Shown here one piece after another: positions 11,018 to 21,000 of a stretch of 64,000 nt of DNA; position 1 is the stretch's first letter; every line of letters starts with the position of its first letter. Source of the stretch: Spongospora subterranea f. sp. subterranea (lineage: Eukaryota; Endomyxa: Phytomyxea; Phytomyxea; Plasmodiophorida). Below the pieces are notes generated by a model that made no database searches, was not told the origin of the DNA, and worked only from the letters and a program-made list of their open reading frames with translations. The DNA lies in contig JAUGWO010000198.1 in assembly GCA_049724395.1 (NCBI GenBank), positions 1 through 64,000 of the forward strand, written 5' to 3'. The position numbers and the translations under genes were made by a program.

Positions 11018-11249
11018 ATCCGAATCACTACTAGCAAAGTCTTGGCTGGTTTGAGTATACCTATCTCCTATCCGGGTCTTCTTGGCCGATTAGCGGTAAT
11101 CGGTCCGAAATCGCCGCTCGAAATGGATTTTTTTTACCAATGAATTAGCCTAGCTCTGAATATCAAAATATTTCATCGTTTCCATCAAACTCGTCGTGAT
11201 GAGTGGGTTGAAGACGTTTTTATTTTATCAAACAAAAGAGAGACATAGT

Positions 11250-12000
11250 GCGACAGCCTTTTTAGCTTCCAAATCGGGTTAAACCAACAGCCAGCGATTA
11301 TGGCATTTCTCCAGCTCAAATCCGCCGATGGCAAAGGAAGATGTTTTTGCAGATTGCGGCAATGCAGAGGTTCAGACCATTCTGCATTACATTGAACAGA
11401 TCGTCAAACCGTGGATTAAGGCCCATGATGGGCAATTGGGCTACCTGCAACTGGATCATTTTAAATGTCTCATAATGAGATCCGATCGCAATGCAGCCAA
11501 CCGAATATGGACCTCAGATTAATAATCACTCGGCAGAGAGTGGAAATCCTTGACGTTGGCATAAAAATACCACTTTGCAGCAGCGGTCAAAAGTATATAC
11601 AAATTGCTGCCAACGCACGAACGTCTGAATAAGGCCGAGCCGAGCCGATGGGTCATGACAGAATGTGTCCTCATTCACAGCAGAGGCTATTCAAAACACA
11701 ATCTAAAACACATTGAGTCGCCTCTAACAACAATGGTTGATTTATTCGAACACTACAATCTCGTTAACCGACAAGCAATCGAATGAAGTTTAGTGATGGC
11801 GCCAAACCTTTCGTCAGGGGTAATTGGTAAACTCAGTGCAAACATGTTCTGGAAGGGTGCTATGACAAGGCGCTTAGACAATATATTCGAAAGATGGGGT
11901 ATCCCTTGAATCGCCAAACGATTTTGAAAGTGAATACACATCATGTAATTGATGGGAGAATTATCGCCCAATAATCACAAATAGGGTTATTAAAATGTGG
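11250..12000 (+). mobile_element. Decayed pogo-type transposase, copy 2
   Basis: Counterpart of the remnant at 1500-2345 in the second duplication unit. The clearest open part is 11328-11522, with the YIEQIVKPWIKAHD and LGYLQLDHFKCLIM segments. Shared breaks between the two copies show that the transposon was dead before the duplication. Additional changes and a shorter centre mark later independent decay. Confidence 0.55.
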
Positions 12001-12049
12001 TTAGAATGGAGACTGGTTTATGTGGTACAACTTACCGGCGTGTGTCCCT

Positions 12050-12490
12050 GGCCGCAGAACTTCGCTCTTTGCGTAAACAGATCGCACTTCTTCAAGTTTA
12101 ACTTAATGTTACGCTCAGAAGCGAGTCGTAACGTTTCTTCTAAGATGCGAAACCAGTTGTGAAAACGAGTCCGCGTGTCCCAAGATGTCGTCTATCTATT
12201 TGATCAAGGTTTTGAAAATCTTTGGCATCCGCGACGGGAATTGAGTAGCGGAATTCAGGGCTCCCTGTATGGATCTTCGTGGTGTTTAGACACCCCTCTG
12301 GCCGTCATAAAGGAAAACATCTCACGACATTCGTCAGCTAAAGGCATTATCCAAAAACCTTTGAATGCGTCTAGCCTGAACCAGCATTTGGAGCCTGCCA
12401 GATCGTTGGCAATGGGTTCCAGGAACGGCATTGACCAAACAGTGCTCTCGCAGAGGGCGTTAACTGCCCTCAGGTGCTCTTCAAATTAAT
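12050..12490 (-). mobile_element. Fossil Ty3/gypsy reverse-transcriptase fragment
   Basis: The minus strand encodes the N-terminal part of a Ty3/gypsy reverse transcriptase. Visible are GSKCWFRLDAFKGFWIMPL, the block around the first catalytic aspartate, followed by EMFSFMTARGV. No RNase H, integrase or terminal repeat is attached. The fragment carries a few breaks and appears old. It is a different section of pol from most of the remnant at 5241-7990. Confidence 0.75.
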
Positions 12491-12830
12491 CATTCTACAA
12501 CTGATGTTTCTTGCTCTTGAGTTTATGGCAAATGAGGTCTGATATCTGTAATTACGTCAAACTAGATTGTTGGAGACTCTGAGAGGTACTGGTAGCTTTG
12601 TTCAGAATTCCGTTCTGATCACTGACAGGATCTATGGCGAAAGTTGGAAAGAATCGAAGTCGAACAACTGATAGAGGAACCCGACCAAGCTAAACGCCAG
12701 ACGACTTCAATGATTCTTTAAAAATAGGGTGAAAAAATCAAGTTTTATCAGACGACTATAGTGATCAAGCTTTCTATGATGGAATGAAAAATGATTTATT
12801 TGGTACTTGGTGTTGAAGAGAATTGCAATA
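12491..12830. other. Intergenic region, no gene seen
   Basis: No ORF with a recognisable domain. The last 50 bases (tgatttatttggtacttggt) match the 3' flank of the first type B BTB gene, so that part belongs to the duplicated BTB unit. Confidence 0.45.
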
Positions 12831-13733
12831 TTATAACGTGTAGCGACAACAACAATGGCAATTACTGGGAAATTCATTCAACCGATCCAACACGATTTTG
12901 AACAGTAATAAATGCGAATACTCTTGGCCAGATTCAAGATTAACTACAATGCGACTTGTTCGGTTATATATTTGCCTAACAACCGCCCATGTTGTCCAGG
13001 ATTTTGATAATATCTCATATCCTTTAATAAGGCACTCTAGACGATCCTGCTGAGTAATGATGATCTTATCGTCATTTCCCTCCCAGATGATGTTCGTCTC
13101 GGGATTTACTTGACTGCAATATTTCAATAGTAGTTCAAACGTGATGAACGGGTCACATGTCATGTGCTCCAATAAACCCAAAAGTTCTGCAATTTCCAAC
13201 TTAAGTATCTGTGGATAGGCGGTGGGTTGATGACTTATTTTCCCATAATATTTAAGTATTTCCTGAAGTAGTTTAGCGAGGTGATATTTGCGACAGATAG
13301 TAAGCAAATCCAGAACATTTGATGGGCGCATCACGATCCGCTTTACCAAGTCAAGTTCGCAGTGACTTTTGACTACATCGCTCATCATAAAGTTGGCGAT
13401 CATAAGAACTAATAGCACATCTTGAACAGAGTTAGATTCCGATGGGTTTACTAGACCGTAAACTGTTCGAAGGAAAAGGTCGAACAGGCGATTGGCGTTA
13501 ACGGGTGAAAGTTTCACAGATCCAAGTGACTCTGGTATTGACATATCCGGCAATACAATATCACATATTGATCGTGATCCCGAACAGTTATCGCTATTAT
13601 CATCGGGCCATTTCACATATTGTTCGATCATTGAGCAGGCGGGCATCATCACCGCTTTGTGAACATAGAACTCGACCTTCGATAACCTAAGAACTAAATC
13701 ACTCACTGATTCGTTATTAAATAACGCCTTCAA
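12831..13733 (-). CDS. BTB/POZ-domain protein, type B copy 2
   Basis: A single-exon ORF of 300 residues. BTB segment SVSDLVLRLSKVEFYVHKAV, the MMPACSMIEQYVKW helix and the C-terminal LLEHMTCDPFITFELLLKYC block closely match 3121-4053. The extreme C-terminus again has a Cys cluster (NCHCCCRY), though the exact CxxC spacing differs from copy 1. The Met chosen is the first in frame. In the paralogue an extra seven residues precede the equivalent position, and a stop here (ttgatttcat on the plus strand) removes them. Confidence 0.85.
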   Translation of the reverse strand: MKALFNNESVSDLVLRLSKVEFYVHKAVMMPACSMIEQYVKWPDDNSDNCSGSRSICDIVLPDMSIPESLGSVKLSPVNANRLFDLFLRTVYGLVNPSESNSVQDVLLVLMIANFMMSDVVKSHCELDLVKRIVMRPSNVLDLLTICRKYHLAKLLQEILKYYGKISHQPTAYPQILKLEIAELLGLLEHMTCDPFITFELLLKYCSQVNPETNIIWEGNDDKIIITQQDRLECLIKGYEILSKSWTTWAVVRQIYNRTSRIVVNLESGQEYSHLLLFKIVLDRLNEFPSNCHCCCRYTL

Positions 13734-14079
13734 AGCTTGATTTCATAATGGTCATCATTGAAACCAACCAAACAATGTTGCCTGGTTTGGAGTTCAAATC
13801 CGCAGAATGGTCACTGGGGCGTGAACATCACACACGGCGGCAATTGTGTGTCCATCTCACGGACAAAAAAACCCTACGCGGAGACGTCATAAGCCCACAG
13901 AACCACAAGTCCACTCCAGCCACAACCCTTTTTGATTAGGGGTGCCTACACTCTAGTGTACAGTATAGTGAATCCACGATGTTATCTGAACCAATAAGTA
14001 ACTGCACTGCATCATTCGTATGATCGTATTGGTTTGATCACAGACCACGGTGACAAGTATTGCGTGAGAGATGACCTCA

Positions 14080-14800
14080 ATAAGTCTAACAGCCTTAGAG
14101 GCGTTATTCGAAATGAATCAGCGATTGATTTAGTTCTTAGTTTATCTGAGGTCGAGTTCTATGTGCATAAAGCGGTGATAATTCCCGCCGGCTTTATGAT
14201 CGAACAATATGTGAGGTGGCTGCAGGATCATATCGATAACTGTTTGGGCACGGAGATAAGTGATATCGTATTCCAAATATCGCACTACCAGAGTCTTATG
14301 GATTGCCAATCTGCTGTTCTGTACACGGTGGTTAGTTTTTGCCACTTAGTTCTTGCCACGCGAACCACCGTTCTGTTCTTCCCTCTGCGCTCTCAGTCCT
14401 TTAACCTTTAACGCAACCATATGTCCCTTGTTAAGAAATCATTCTTATAGCTCTTAAGAACTCTTGTAAACCTGTGTTTACACATCTTTACCTATACCAC
14501 TGGTTTTACTTTCTAGAGTCAGTATTTACATGTTCGAGCAGTTTCTGAAAACAGTTTACGGTCTTGCTTCATGTTGAGCAATGAAGTTAAAGATCAATGC
14601 GAACTGGAGATGATAAAAGGACCGTGTGGCCGTTTTGATAACATTCTCTCGAAAACAGAACCTTCCAAATCTGCGTCAAGAACATTCAAATATGCTGGGA
14701 GAATATCACATCCACCCACCGCTTATTCTCAAATCTACAAGTTGAAGATCGAGGGCTGTTGGGTCCACTGAGGCATGTTATAGTTGACCCATTTCAAAGT
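14080..14800 (+). pseudogene. Decayed BTB-family copy split by an insertion
   Basis: The plus-strand frame from about 14100 encodes NESAIDLVLSLSEVEFYVHKA and EQYVRWLQDHIDNC, a clear N-terminal BTB domain. It stops matching at about 14320. Roughly 200 bp of unrelated sequence follows, after which the family resumes with FEQFLKTVYGL (about 14530) and, in another frame, EVKDQCELE and ISHPPTAYSQIYKLKIE (14571-14770). Frameshifts and the insertion make it a pseudogene. Like the other broken copy it lies on the plus strand, opposite to all intact members. It is most like types B and C. Confidence 0.8.
14320..14525. repeat. Unidentified insertion inside the BTB pseudogene
   Basis: About 200 bp interrupt the BTB pseudogene. 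The left end contains a short inverted pair, cggtggtt and aaccaccg, separated by about 33 bp, which could form a hairpin. The remainder is pyrimidine-rich, with 'cttaagaactcttgtaaacc' near its middle. No coding potential is seen. Size and position suggest a small non-autonomous element, but target-site duplications were not established. Confidence 0.35.
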
Positions 14801-16039
14801 TCTAATGAAATACTGCTTTCAAGTTAATCCACCATTTCCTTTGCAGTTCCGACGGGCACCCATAACATGGACTATTCGTGAAATTGAGCAATACAGATAA
14901 CCGGATGATGAGCTTCCTGGCCATCCCCTTGCCGTTCATGAACACATTCCTATCCCACATTTTCCGTGTCAGATATAACGCTCATCTTCACATTGTCGAC
15001 CTTTGGGTCAATGTCTTCAATATTTTTCAAATCGGTAATCTCAGTCTGAAATCGTCTGAGGATATTGTTATGAAGAAGTTGAACATCTTCCAACCGAATT
15101 GTGACCCTGTTTTGATGACTGCTATTTTGTTGAACAGAACTATTGGTCCTTGGCGCTGAATATTTTCTTCAACATGCTTCATTGTTGTGTCTATCAGGAT
15201 AATCACGATAAAATGAAAGGGGTTAGCTCAGGAAAAACTGCTTAAACCCATGGTCTATCTTGTGGTTAATCCATTCGTCTGCGAACGCTTGTTAGACATG
15301 TCTGTCCCCTTGTCCTTGGAAGCCGAGATCAATTTATTAAAAACTAGACACGTGTGTTTGATTTGGTAAGGGTCTCCATATATTCTGCAGCATTGCCTTC
15401 GATCGCGAACGCTCGATAATTTATTATAAGCGAAAATACACCGAGAACAAACACCAGGGCGTCAATAACAGCAATACCCATTTACTACCGACGTATTATT
15501 CGGCTGAACAATATCTAATAACAGGAAGAGTCGTCTCAACAAGCAGAAAAATGTGGTCGTTCGATTCACGGTTACACACGGTAAAGGCCATGGATAAGAT
15601 GATCTTCAAGTTCAGCGCGACCAACAAGGTCCATTGGTCAGAGGTTAATCTGCACCAGCCGGCTCCAGCAATGTCTTCTCAACTGTTTCAATCTAAAACT
15701 CTATGTCCATTGAGAACGACTTGTTGTCTGTATAATTGGGTATCAACTTCAATGCGTTCTCTATCATGGTAGTTCATACCAAATCATCCTCAGCCACTAC
15801 ATTTGTTGCACTCAATAAATTGTCAACAAACTTCCATACATAACTATCATTTTCGCTGAAACTCATCACAGGCATTATGCCTCCTCAGCCCATTATTGCT
15901 GCACTCAATAACTCATCGTTGCCATATCCCAGTACAGCACCATCATCAAAATAATAGCGAGGTCAAAGTTTGCTTCTGTTTTGAAATGAACGATTGGTTT
16001 ATTTAATAGGAGCTTGTAGATATTTGAGTTACATCATTG
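14801..16039. other. Intergenic region, no gene identified
   Basis: Short ORFs occur at 14878-15159 and 15551-15772 on the plus strand. The second has a protein-like opening (HTVKAMDKMIFKFSATNKV), but I could not tie it to a family with confidence and stops surround it. The rest shows no coding signal. Treated as intergenic with possible fragments of a decayed gene. Confidence 0.4.
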
Positions 16040-16963
16040 CTAACGACCGCAATAATTGCATCTGGAAGGGGACATCCCGGCCAATCCATTCATTCGATCC
16101 GAGATGATTTTGAATATCATAAGATGTGAACAGTCTTGGCCAGATTCAAAATGAACTTCAATGCGACTTGTTCGGTTATATATTGGTGTGATAACAGCCC
16201 AGGTTGTCCAGGAATTTGACAAAATCTCATATCCTTTGATAAGGCATTCTAGACGATCCTGCTGAGTAATGATAATCTTGTCTTGGTTTCCCTCCCAGAT
16301 AATATCCATTCCGGGATTTACTTGACTGCAATATTTCAATAAAACTTCGTATATTGAAAATGGGTCACCTGTAACGTGATTCAACAAAGCTAAAAATTCT
16401 CGGATCTCCATTTTGTAAATCTGTGAATAGGATAAACCTAGATGTGCTACCTTGCCAACATATTTGAGTACTTCTTGAAGCAATTTCGGAAGATTGTAGT
16501 TGAGAGAGAAGCTTATTACATCAATCCAATTCGATGTTTCCATCACAAACCGTTGTATTAAATCTAGTTCGCATTGATCTTTGACTCCATTGGCCATCAT
16601 AAAATTGGCAATTATAAGAACGGAGAAAACATCTTGGATGCAGTTAAATTCCGAAGGCTTTACTAGACCATAAATTGTTCGAAGAAACTTTTCAAGTTGA
16701 CGATTGGCGTCATCAGGTGAAAAAGAAAATGAGCCAAAAGACTGTGGTATTGACATATCCGGTAATACGATATCACATATTGCTCGTGACCCCAAATCAA
16801 TATCGTTATTAACCTCGGGCCATTTGACATATTGTTCAATCATTAAACAGGCGGGCATCATCACCGCCTTATGCACATAAAACTTGACCTCAGATAAAGT
16901 AAGAACTAAATCACTCGAAGATTCGTTATTGAAGAGGGCCTGTAAGGCGATCATGCTGGTCAT
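16040..16963 (-). CDS. BTB/POZ-domain protein, type C copy 1
   Basis: A single-exon ORF of 307 residues. BTB opening SSSDLVLTLSEVKFYVHKAV, then MMPACLMIEQYVKW and ICDIVLPDMSIPQSFGS. The C-terminal half reads LPKLLQEVLKYVGKVAHLG and LLKYCSQVNPGMDIIWEGNQ. The C-terminus ends with a CxxC motif (SRCNYCGR), comparable to the type B and C relatives. Closest relative is 23464-24390. Function is unknown beyond a presumed protein-interaction role. Confidence 0.85.
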   Translation of the reverse strand: MTSMIALQALFNNESSSDLVLTLSEVKFYVHKAVMMPACLMIEQYVKWPEVNNDIDLGSRAICDIVLPDMSIPQSFGSFSFSPDDANRQLEKFLRTIYGLVKPSEFNCIQDVFSVLIIANFMMANGVKDQCELDLIQRFVMETSNWIDVISFSLNYNLPKLLQEVLKYVGKVAHLGLSYSQIYKMEIREFLALLNHVTGDPFSIYEVLLKYCSQVNPGMDIIWEGNQDKIIITQQDRLECLIKGYEILSNSWTTWAVITPIYNRTSRIEVHFESGQDCSHLMIFKIISDRMNGLAGMSPSRCNYCGR

Positions 16964-17201
16964 CGCTCAAATCACGCAAATTCAGCTGATCGGACTTGGT
17001 TCTCACGCAACCATCTTAGTCCGTGACATGAATTGGCGCGCGGTTGAACCGCGGGAGGCGGGAGCTGCCTGGACATCCGCAACTGCGTAAACTGGCGTTA
17101 GTGAACGAAACGGTAAACTTTTAAACTGAGGAAACAATATGAAAGAGTCTGTCGTGCCATCCGCATGGACGACGACACATGCACTCCAAGGTCAGGCGGC
17201 A

Positions 17202-17811
17202 GGAATCGGGATTACAGGTTGGCCATGTTTAGTGTGACACAATTTTCATAGTTGTTCTGTTTCCTATGGTAAACAGATTCCCAGGTTTCGAAATTGCTAG
17301 TATACTCATCATTGAACACTCCTCGTATAAAATGCAATTGCACTGGTTTAGATATAATCAGTTAGCGCTTCGAGATGACATGAAATTGTTAGGTCCACTG
17401 TACTGGGCCTAAGTTGATGCACTTTCCAGAATGTTTCCGTGGGCAGGGGCGCCAAAATAGCACATGATAGATTCGTTGGAGCACAGCTGATATATTTCCA
17501 CCGTAGCGACTCTAACGTCTGAGCCATTACTATTTGAACATAACTGTTGCCGGATCCAGCATGTCCTTCAATTTGAAATATCAATGGAACGCCAGGATTA
17601 GCAGCAATGTTCCTTAAATATATTCCAGTGCGATTCTTTGATCTCTGGTGCACCCTCTAATTGCCCATAGTCTGGTTACGCGAACAAATTCGAGTTCTGC
17701 TTCAACTGGCGTTAGATTTTGAAACCTGGGAAACTGTTTACCATAAAAAACAGAATAATTATGAAACCTATGTACACAATAAACATGACCAACCTGTAAT
17801 CCGATTCTCCA
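17202..17811. repeat. Fold-back element with arms of about 100 bp
   Basis: The segment 17202-17302 recurs as an imperfect reverse complement at 17713-17811. The left arm includes attacaggttggccatgttt, then atggtaaacagattcccagg. The right arm, reverse-complemented, gives attacaggttggtcatgttt, then atggtaaacagtttcccagg. The arms enclose about 410 bp that include a helicase-like frame on the minus strand. The arrangement looks like a fold-back or MITE-like mobile structure that captured, or inserted around, a helicase fragment. Target-site duplications were not identified. Confidence 0.75.
17348..17653 (-). pseudogene. Pif1-like helicase P-loop fragment
   Basis: An ORF of 101 residues containing PLIFQIEGHAGSGNSYVQIV, close to a Walker A motif (GxxGxGKS/T), and then ISCAPTNLSCAIL, placed as the Ia-like 'APT..A' block of Pif1-type helicases would be. 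Asn replaces the essential Walker A Lys, so ATP hydrolysis would not be expected even if it were expressed. No further helicase motifs follow. Pif1-like helicases occur as host genes and inside Helitrons, and the fragment is too short to say which. It lies between the two arms of the fold-back element. Confidence 0.5.
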
Positions 17812-18153
17812 TCAGGTCGTTGCATGCAATTTCCATGAATTCTTCTTTCTAAACATATAACGACATCATGAATGTCTTGCGCCCTCCTATCCATTACCGA
17901 AGCGTTTATTTTTCATTCTCAAAGTTCTCCGCTGAAGATAGCAGAATCTGTTGCAGCCTGGATCGTGTTCAGCTCAGCCGCTTAATGACAGTGTTGCCGA
18001 TATAAATCGACGCGCACGTGGAAAGGGCGTCTAGCGAAATCGGCAGTATTGCCGGTCACGATATGATATTCCAATTGTCGTGCAAGTAGTGCAAACCGAA
18101 CCGCCTCGGGCGGCATTATAAAGCCGGTTCTCGGCTATTGTACAATCTAGCTC

Positions 18154-18966
18154 TTAATGTGGCATCATTGTCCTGCTTTTTTTGCATGACGATCGCAATT
18201 GGGCTTGGTAAGCCGCTCTTTGTCCAAATTGTTGTATGTCGCCTGAATTAAACTCAGGAATAAGAACGGCGATTTTGTTGCAATTTAGCAAGGCCTTCAA
18301 CATCAAATGGTCTTGATTCAACCTGCTCATGCATTCATTGAGCACCTCGCTTGCCTTTTGGTTTTGTAAATCATCGTTTTCCGTTAGCACCCGAGCCAGA
18401 TCTGCAATTTTGCCACATAAGATCTCATACTTTTGAGCCATTCTTTCATATTGGTTCCTGACTGGTTATCTGGTTCACTGTTTTGCCCCGATTCACGTCG
18501 TCGAGTCAATACAGTTTCAGCTGTTCCAGCTGTCGGGACGCCAATACTCACTGATCCACAATCCCAATAGGTACGCCACTGAATCCTCATAATAGTGTTC
18601 ATCAACCGGTGGATATGCTCTAAGTTTGTTGTCCTACCTAGCAGCAAATGTTGGCAATCGTTCTCTTTACTGTAGTCAGCACACACTCGCTTTAAACATA
18701 TGCTGACAGATACTGAGAAGATCATACGTTTTGGAATTCTCCATCACGCTTACTGTGTCTAGCCCTTCGTTCTCAAGGAGGCTTATCCGCATTTCAGGAC
18801 AGACGCCGTCGATAACTTCGACACGTTGGACAAGGTAATTTTGTTCTGCACCGCTAACTATATAGGAATCCGATTCTGCGGCAACAGGGACTTTAGCAAT
18901 TTGCTCTGGCTTCATTGACAGCGCATTCTTGATTACAGCTGCACTGCATCCTGATCTCGACAGCAA
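18154..18966 (-). other. Unrecognised broken ORFs
   Basis: Three overlapping minus-strand frames (18154-18441, 18384-18725, 18676-18966) together look protein-like. The first contains a helical stretch (GKIADLARVLTENDDLQNQK) and the last begins as an Ala- and Ser-rich segment. They are in different frames and no intron joins them cleanly by eye. I recognise no domain. They may be a decayed gene or an accessory part of the nearby transposon. Confidence 0.3.
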
Positions 18967-19079
18967 GTTTAGCTCATTTCTGTATGTTAAATATTTTTAA
19001 CCTTGGGTAAGATTTTTCGTCAGACTGTTATCCTTGGAGTTTCATAAAGAAGTCGTCTTCGGTCTGCATCTCATATATA

Positions 19080-19232
19080 CAGTAGACTCTCTTATTACCT
19101 ATAAACTTATTACTAATAATCTCTTTTATGAAAATCGCGTTCACCGAATCGGTTCTATGGTTTATAACTTATATTCTCTAATAACTAATACTTTATACGT
19201 TTTTTTGATAAATAGGTTATAAGAGAGCATAC
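19080..19232. mobile_element. MITE-like element with short terminal inverted repeats
   Basis: About 150 bp of AT-rich DNA starts with cagtagactctcttattacc directly after a TA. Near its right end it reads aataggttataagagagcat, whose reverse complement repeats CTCTCTTATxACCTAT. A CAGT start, a TA target and this size are typical of non-autonomous relatives of pogo/Tigger elements. The right end directly adjoins the inverted repeat attached to the pogo transposase, so it may be a deletion derivative of that element. No coding capacity. Confidence 0.55.
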
Positions 19233-19235
19233 AAA

Positions 19236-19580
19236 CATCAAGCAACTCCGTTCTCTATTGTACAAATTCTGCAGAGAGCAACGCGAGCAATTCTTGCGAG
19301 CTTGAAACAACAAGATATCAGATCGTATCTTTTATAAACGAGAAATGACTTTTTTATATGCTGTCTGCACGATAGCTATCGCGCCCAAGTTTCTGACGAC
19401 CAGATGTGCCCGGAACTCATTCAGCGTTTCATCAAGGTGCTCGTCATGAGAGCATACAAAAAAATCATTTCTCTTTTATGAAAGATACGATCTGATATCC
19501 TGCTGTTTCAAGCTCGCAAGTACTTGCTCGCGTTGCTCTCTACAGAATTTGTTTGAAAGAGAACGTAGTTGCTTGATTAT
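19236..19580. repeat. Inverted repeat, about 130-bp arms, copying the transposase 3' end
   Basis: The left arm, 19236-19365, and the right arm, 19449-19580, are imperfect reverse complements separated by about 83 bp. Both contain tatcagatcgtatctttxat and gagagcaacgcgagcaa when read in the proper orientation. The right arm is the 3' end of the pogo transposase coding region on the minus strand. The left arm is an inverted second copy of that end. Such a hairpin can arise by aberrant transposition or abortive gap repair. A transcript crossing it would be self-complementary. Confidence 0.8.
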
Positions 19581-20765
19581 TTCACAGTTTTCCAGTGATT
19601 TCCCACAGAGTATTTCGATGGACACTGATCTTTTGCTCCAATGTGATTTCGCTACAGCTCTCAGGCGCTTCAAGTTCAACATCAGGCTCCGAATCTTCAC
19701 GATATGTTCCCAATATATCGTCTTCAGTAAATTCTTGGTGAACTTCAAAATCATCGTCCTGAGCGATATATTCCTGAATACCCACTGGTTTTGCTGACAG
19801 CTCACCGATTTGATCAGCGACTATAGATCAAATTCGTCAAAGATATCGCTGTCGAAGAAATTGTCGTTTGAGGGTCAACAGCATCCAAAATGCCAGTGTG
19901 AGACCAGCAATTTGTTATGGATATCGATGTTATCATTTCCCACGCATCTCTACACCAGGACATGGCTTTGCAGGATGTCAACCTTATAGATATCCTTAGC
20001 TTGGATTTTGTCGCGATCTAGAGCCAATCCCAGTTGAAACGACCGATAACGTTTTTTGAAAGCAGCGATAATGCCGGCATCCATCGGCTGGATAAGCGAT
20101 GTCGTATTTGGAGGGAGAAACATAACCGAAACGTTGGTCAAATCCAATGAGCGAACAGCATGAGTTGGCGCATTGTCAAGAAGTAGCAGGACTTGGCGCT
20201 GGTATTTGCGCATACCCAAATCGAACTTTTCAAGCCATTGTTGGAATAGCAGGCTGGTCATCCAAGCCTTTTTGTTCCATGCGTAGTAGAACCCAAGCTC
20301 CTCTGCTCGCTTTTTCTTGAAACAGCGAGGCTTTTCAGAATGGCCGATGAAGAATAAGGCTCTTTTGTCAGTTCCGTTACTGTTAGCGCACAAGGCAACC
20401 GTCAGTCGAGTCTTGTCTTTCTTCATTCCGCCCATTTGTCGTGAAGCAATCGTGCGATCAGGTGCCATTGAAAAGATAAGCCCGGTTTCGTCCATATTAT
20501 AGACATCAGCCGGTGAATAGCGCGCTATTAATTGCTGCAAGATTGGCAACTCAGCCCTTACTGCTTCCATATCGGCAGAGCCCCTCTCTCCTGCAGGTTT
20601 CATTAACTTAAAGTTCCGGCGAAGAAGGAATTTCTGAACCCATCCGTCAGAAAACGTAGGACGGTCGTTCTCAGGAATTGCAAACTCGTCGGCAAAAAGG
20701 TGCGCCTTTTTTTGCAGAATCTTCCAGCTCAGTGCTATACCACGTTCTTGACAACCAATGACCCA
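19449..20765 (-). mobile_element. Pogo/Tigger-type DDE_1 transposase, decayed
   Basis: The main frame, 19950-20603, holds the whole DDE_1 core: YNMDETGLIF (first catalytic Asp), LLLLDNAPTH (second Asp) and PNTTSLIQPMDAGIIAAFKK (third Asp). This DDD arrangement is typical of pogo/Tigger members of the Tc1/mariner superfamily. Upstream in the same frame, without a Met, lies a Tc5-type DNA-binding segment (QERGIALSWKILQKKAHLFA, then FSDGWVQKF). Downstream the protein continues in a second frame (AMSWCRDAWEMI, NCWSHTGILDA) and then in an acidic tail in a third (QDDDFEVHQEFTEDDILGTY). At least two frameshifts break it, so it is not autonomous, but the preserved core suggests moderate age. A MULE-like piece lies immediately upstream and an inverted copy of the tail lies downstream. 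Confidence 0.88.
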
Positions 20766-21000
20766 CGATGCCTCTTGTTTGCGTACACTCTTTGTTGCAA
20801 ATTGTGGAGCGCTTCAGCATGAGCTGTTGTATTGGGAATGGAAGAATGCCGGTAGCAAACAGCCCATTGCTCTTTACGATATACATAGGTTCCTGTGAAA
20901 TAGTCAACAACATGCGGCTCTTTGTCTTTCCAAATTTCAATGGAATTTGCGATTTCGCTTTCTACAACGTCCTCTGCGCTCGGTCCTTATTTCCTCAGCT
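20766..21000 (-). mobile_element. MULE-like transposase C-terminal fragment
   Basis: Read from about 20940 to 20770 on the minus strand, one frame gives DKEPHVVDYFTGTYVYRKEQ, then WAVCYRHSS and TTAHAEALHNLQQRVYANK. This matches the 'WA.CYR...T...E..H..LK' pattern in the C-terminal part of Mutator-like (MULE) transposases and their domesticated FAR1-type relatives. The catalytic part and the zinc finger usual in this family were not found. The fragment runs directly into the pogo transposase, so one element probably inserted in or next to the other. Confidence 0.5.

Larger units (their letters stand above)
9752..12040. repeat. Segmental duplication, second copy
   Basis: Direct repeat of the sequence starting at base 1. 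Identity is very high through the BTB gene and its immediate upstream region (to about 11050). It then falls through the transposase remnant, where this copy lacks the roughly 90 bp found at 1797-1893. The unit spacing of about 9.75 kb, and the matching spacing of the type B genes, indicate tandem duplication followed by separate insertions and losses. Confidence 0.9.

Noticed and set aside
15551-15772. Frame with HTVKAMDKMIFKFSATNKV, considered as a RAD9- or HUS1-like clamp fragment
   Set aside because: The similarity is only a short impression; surrounding frames have stops and no other clamp motif is present.
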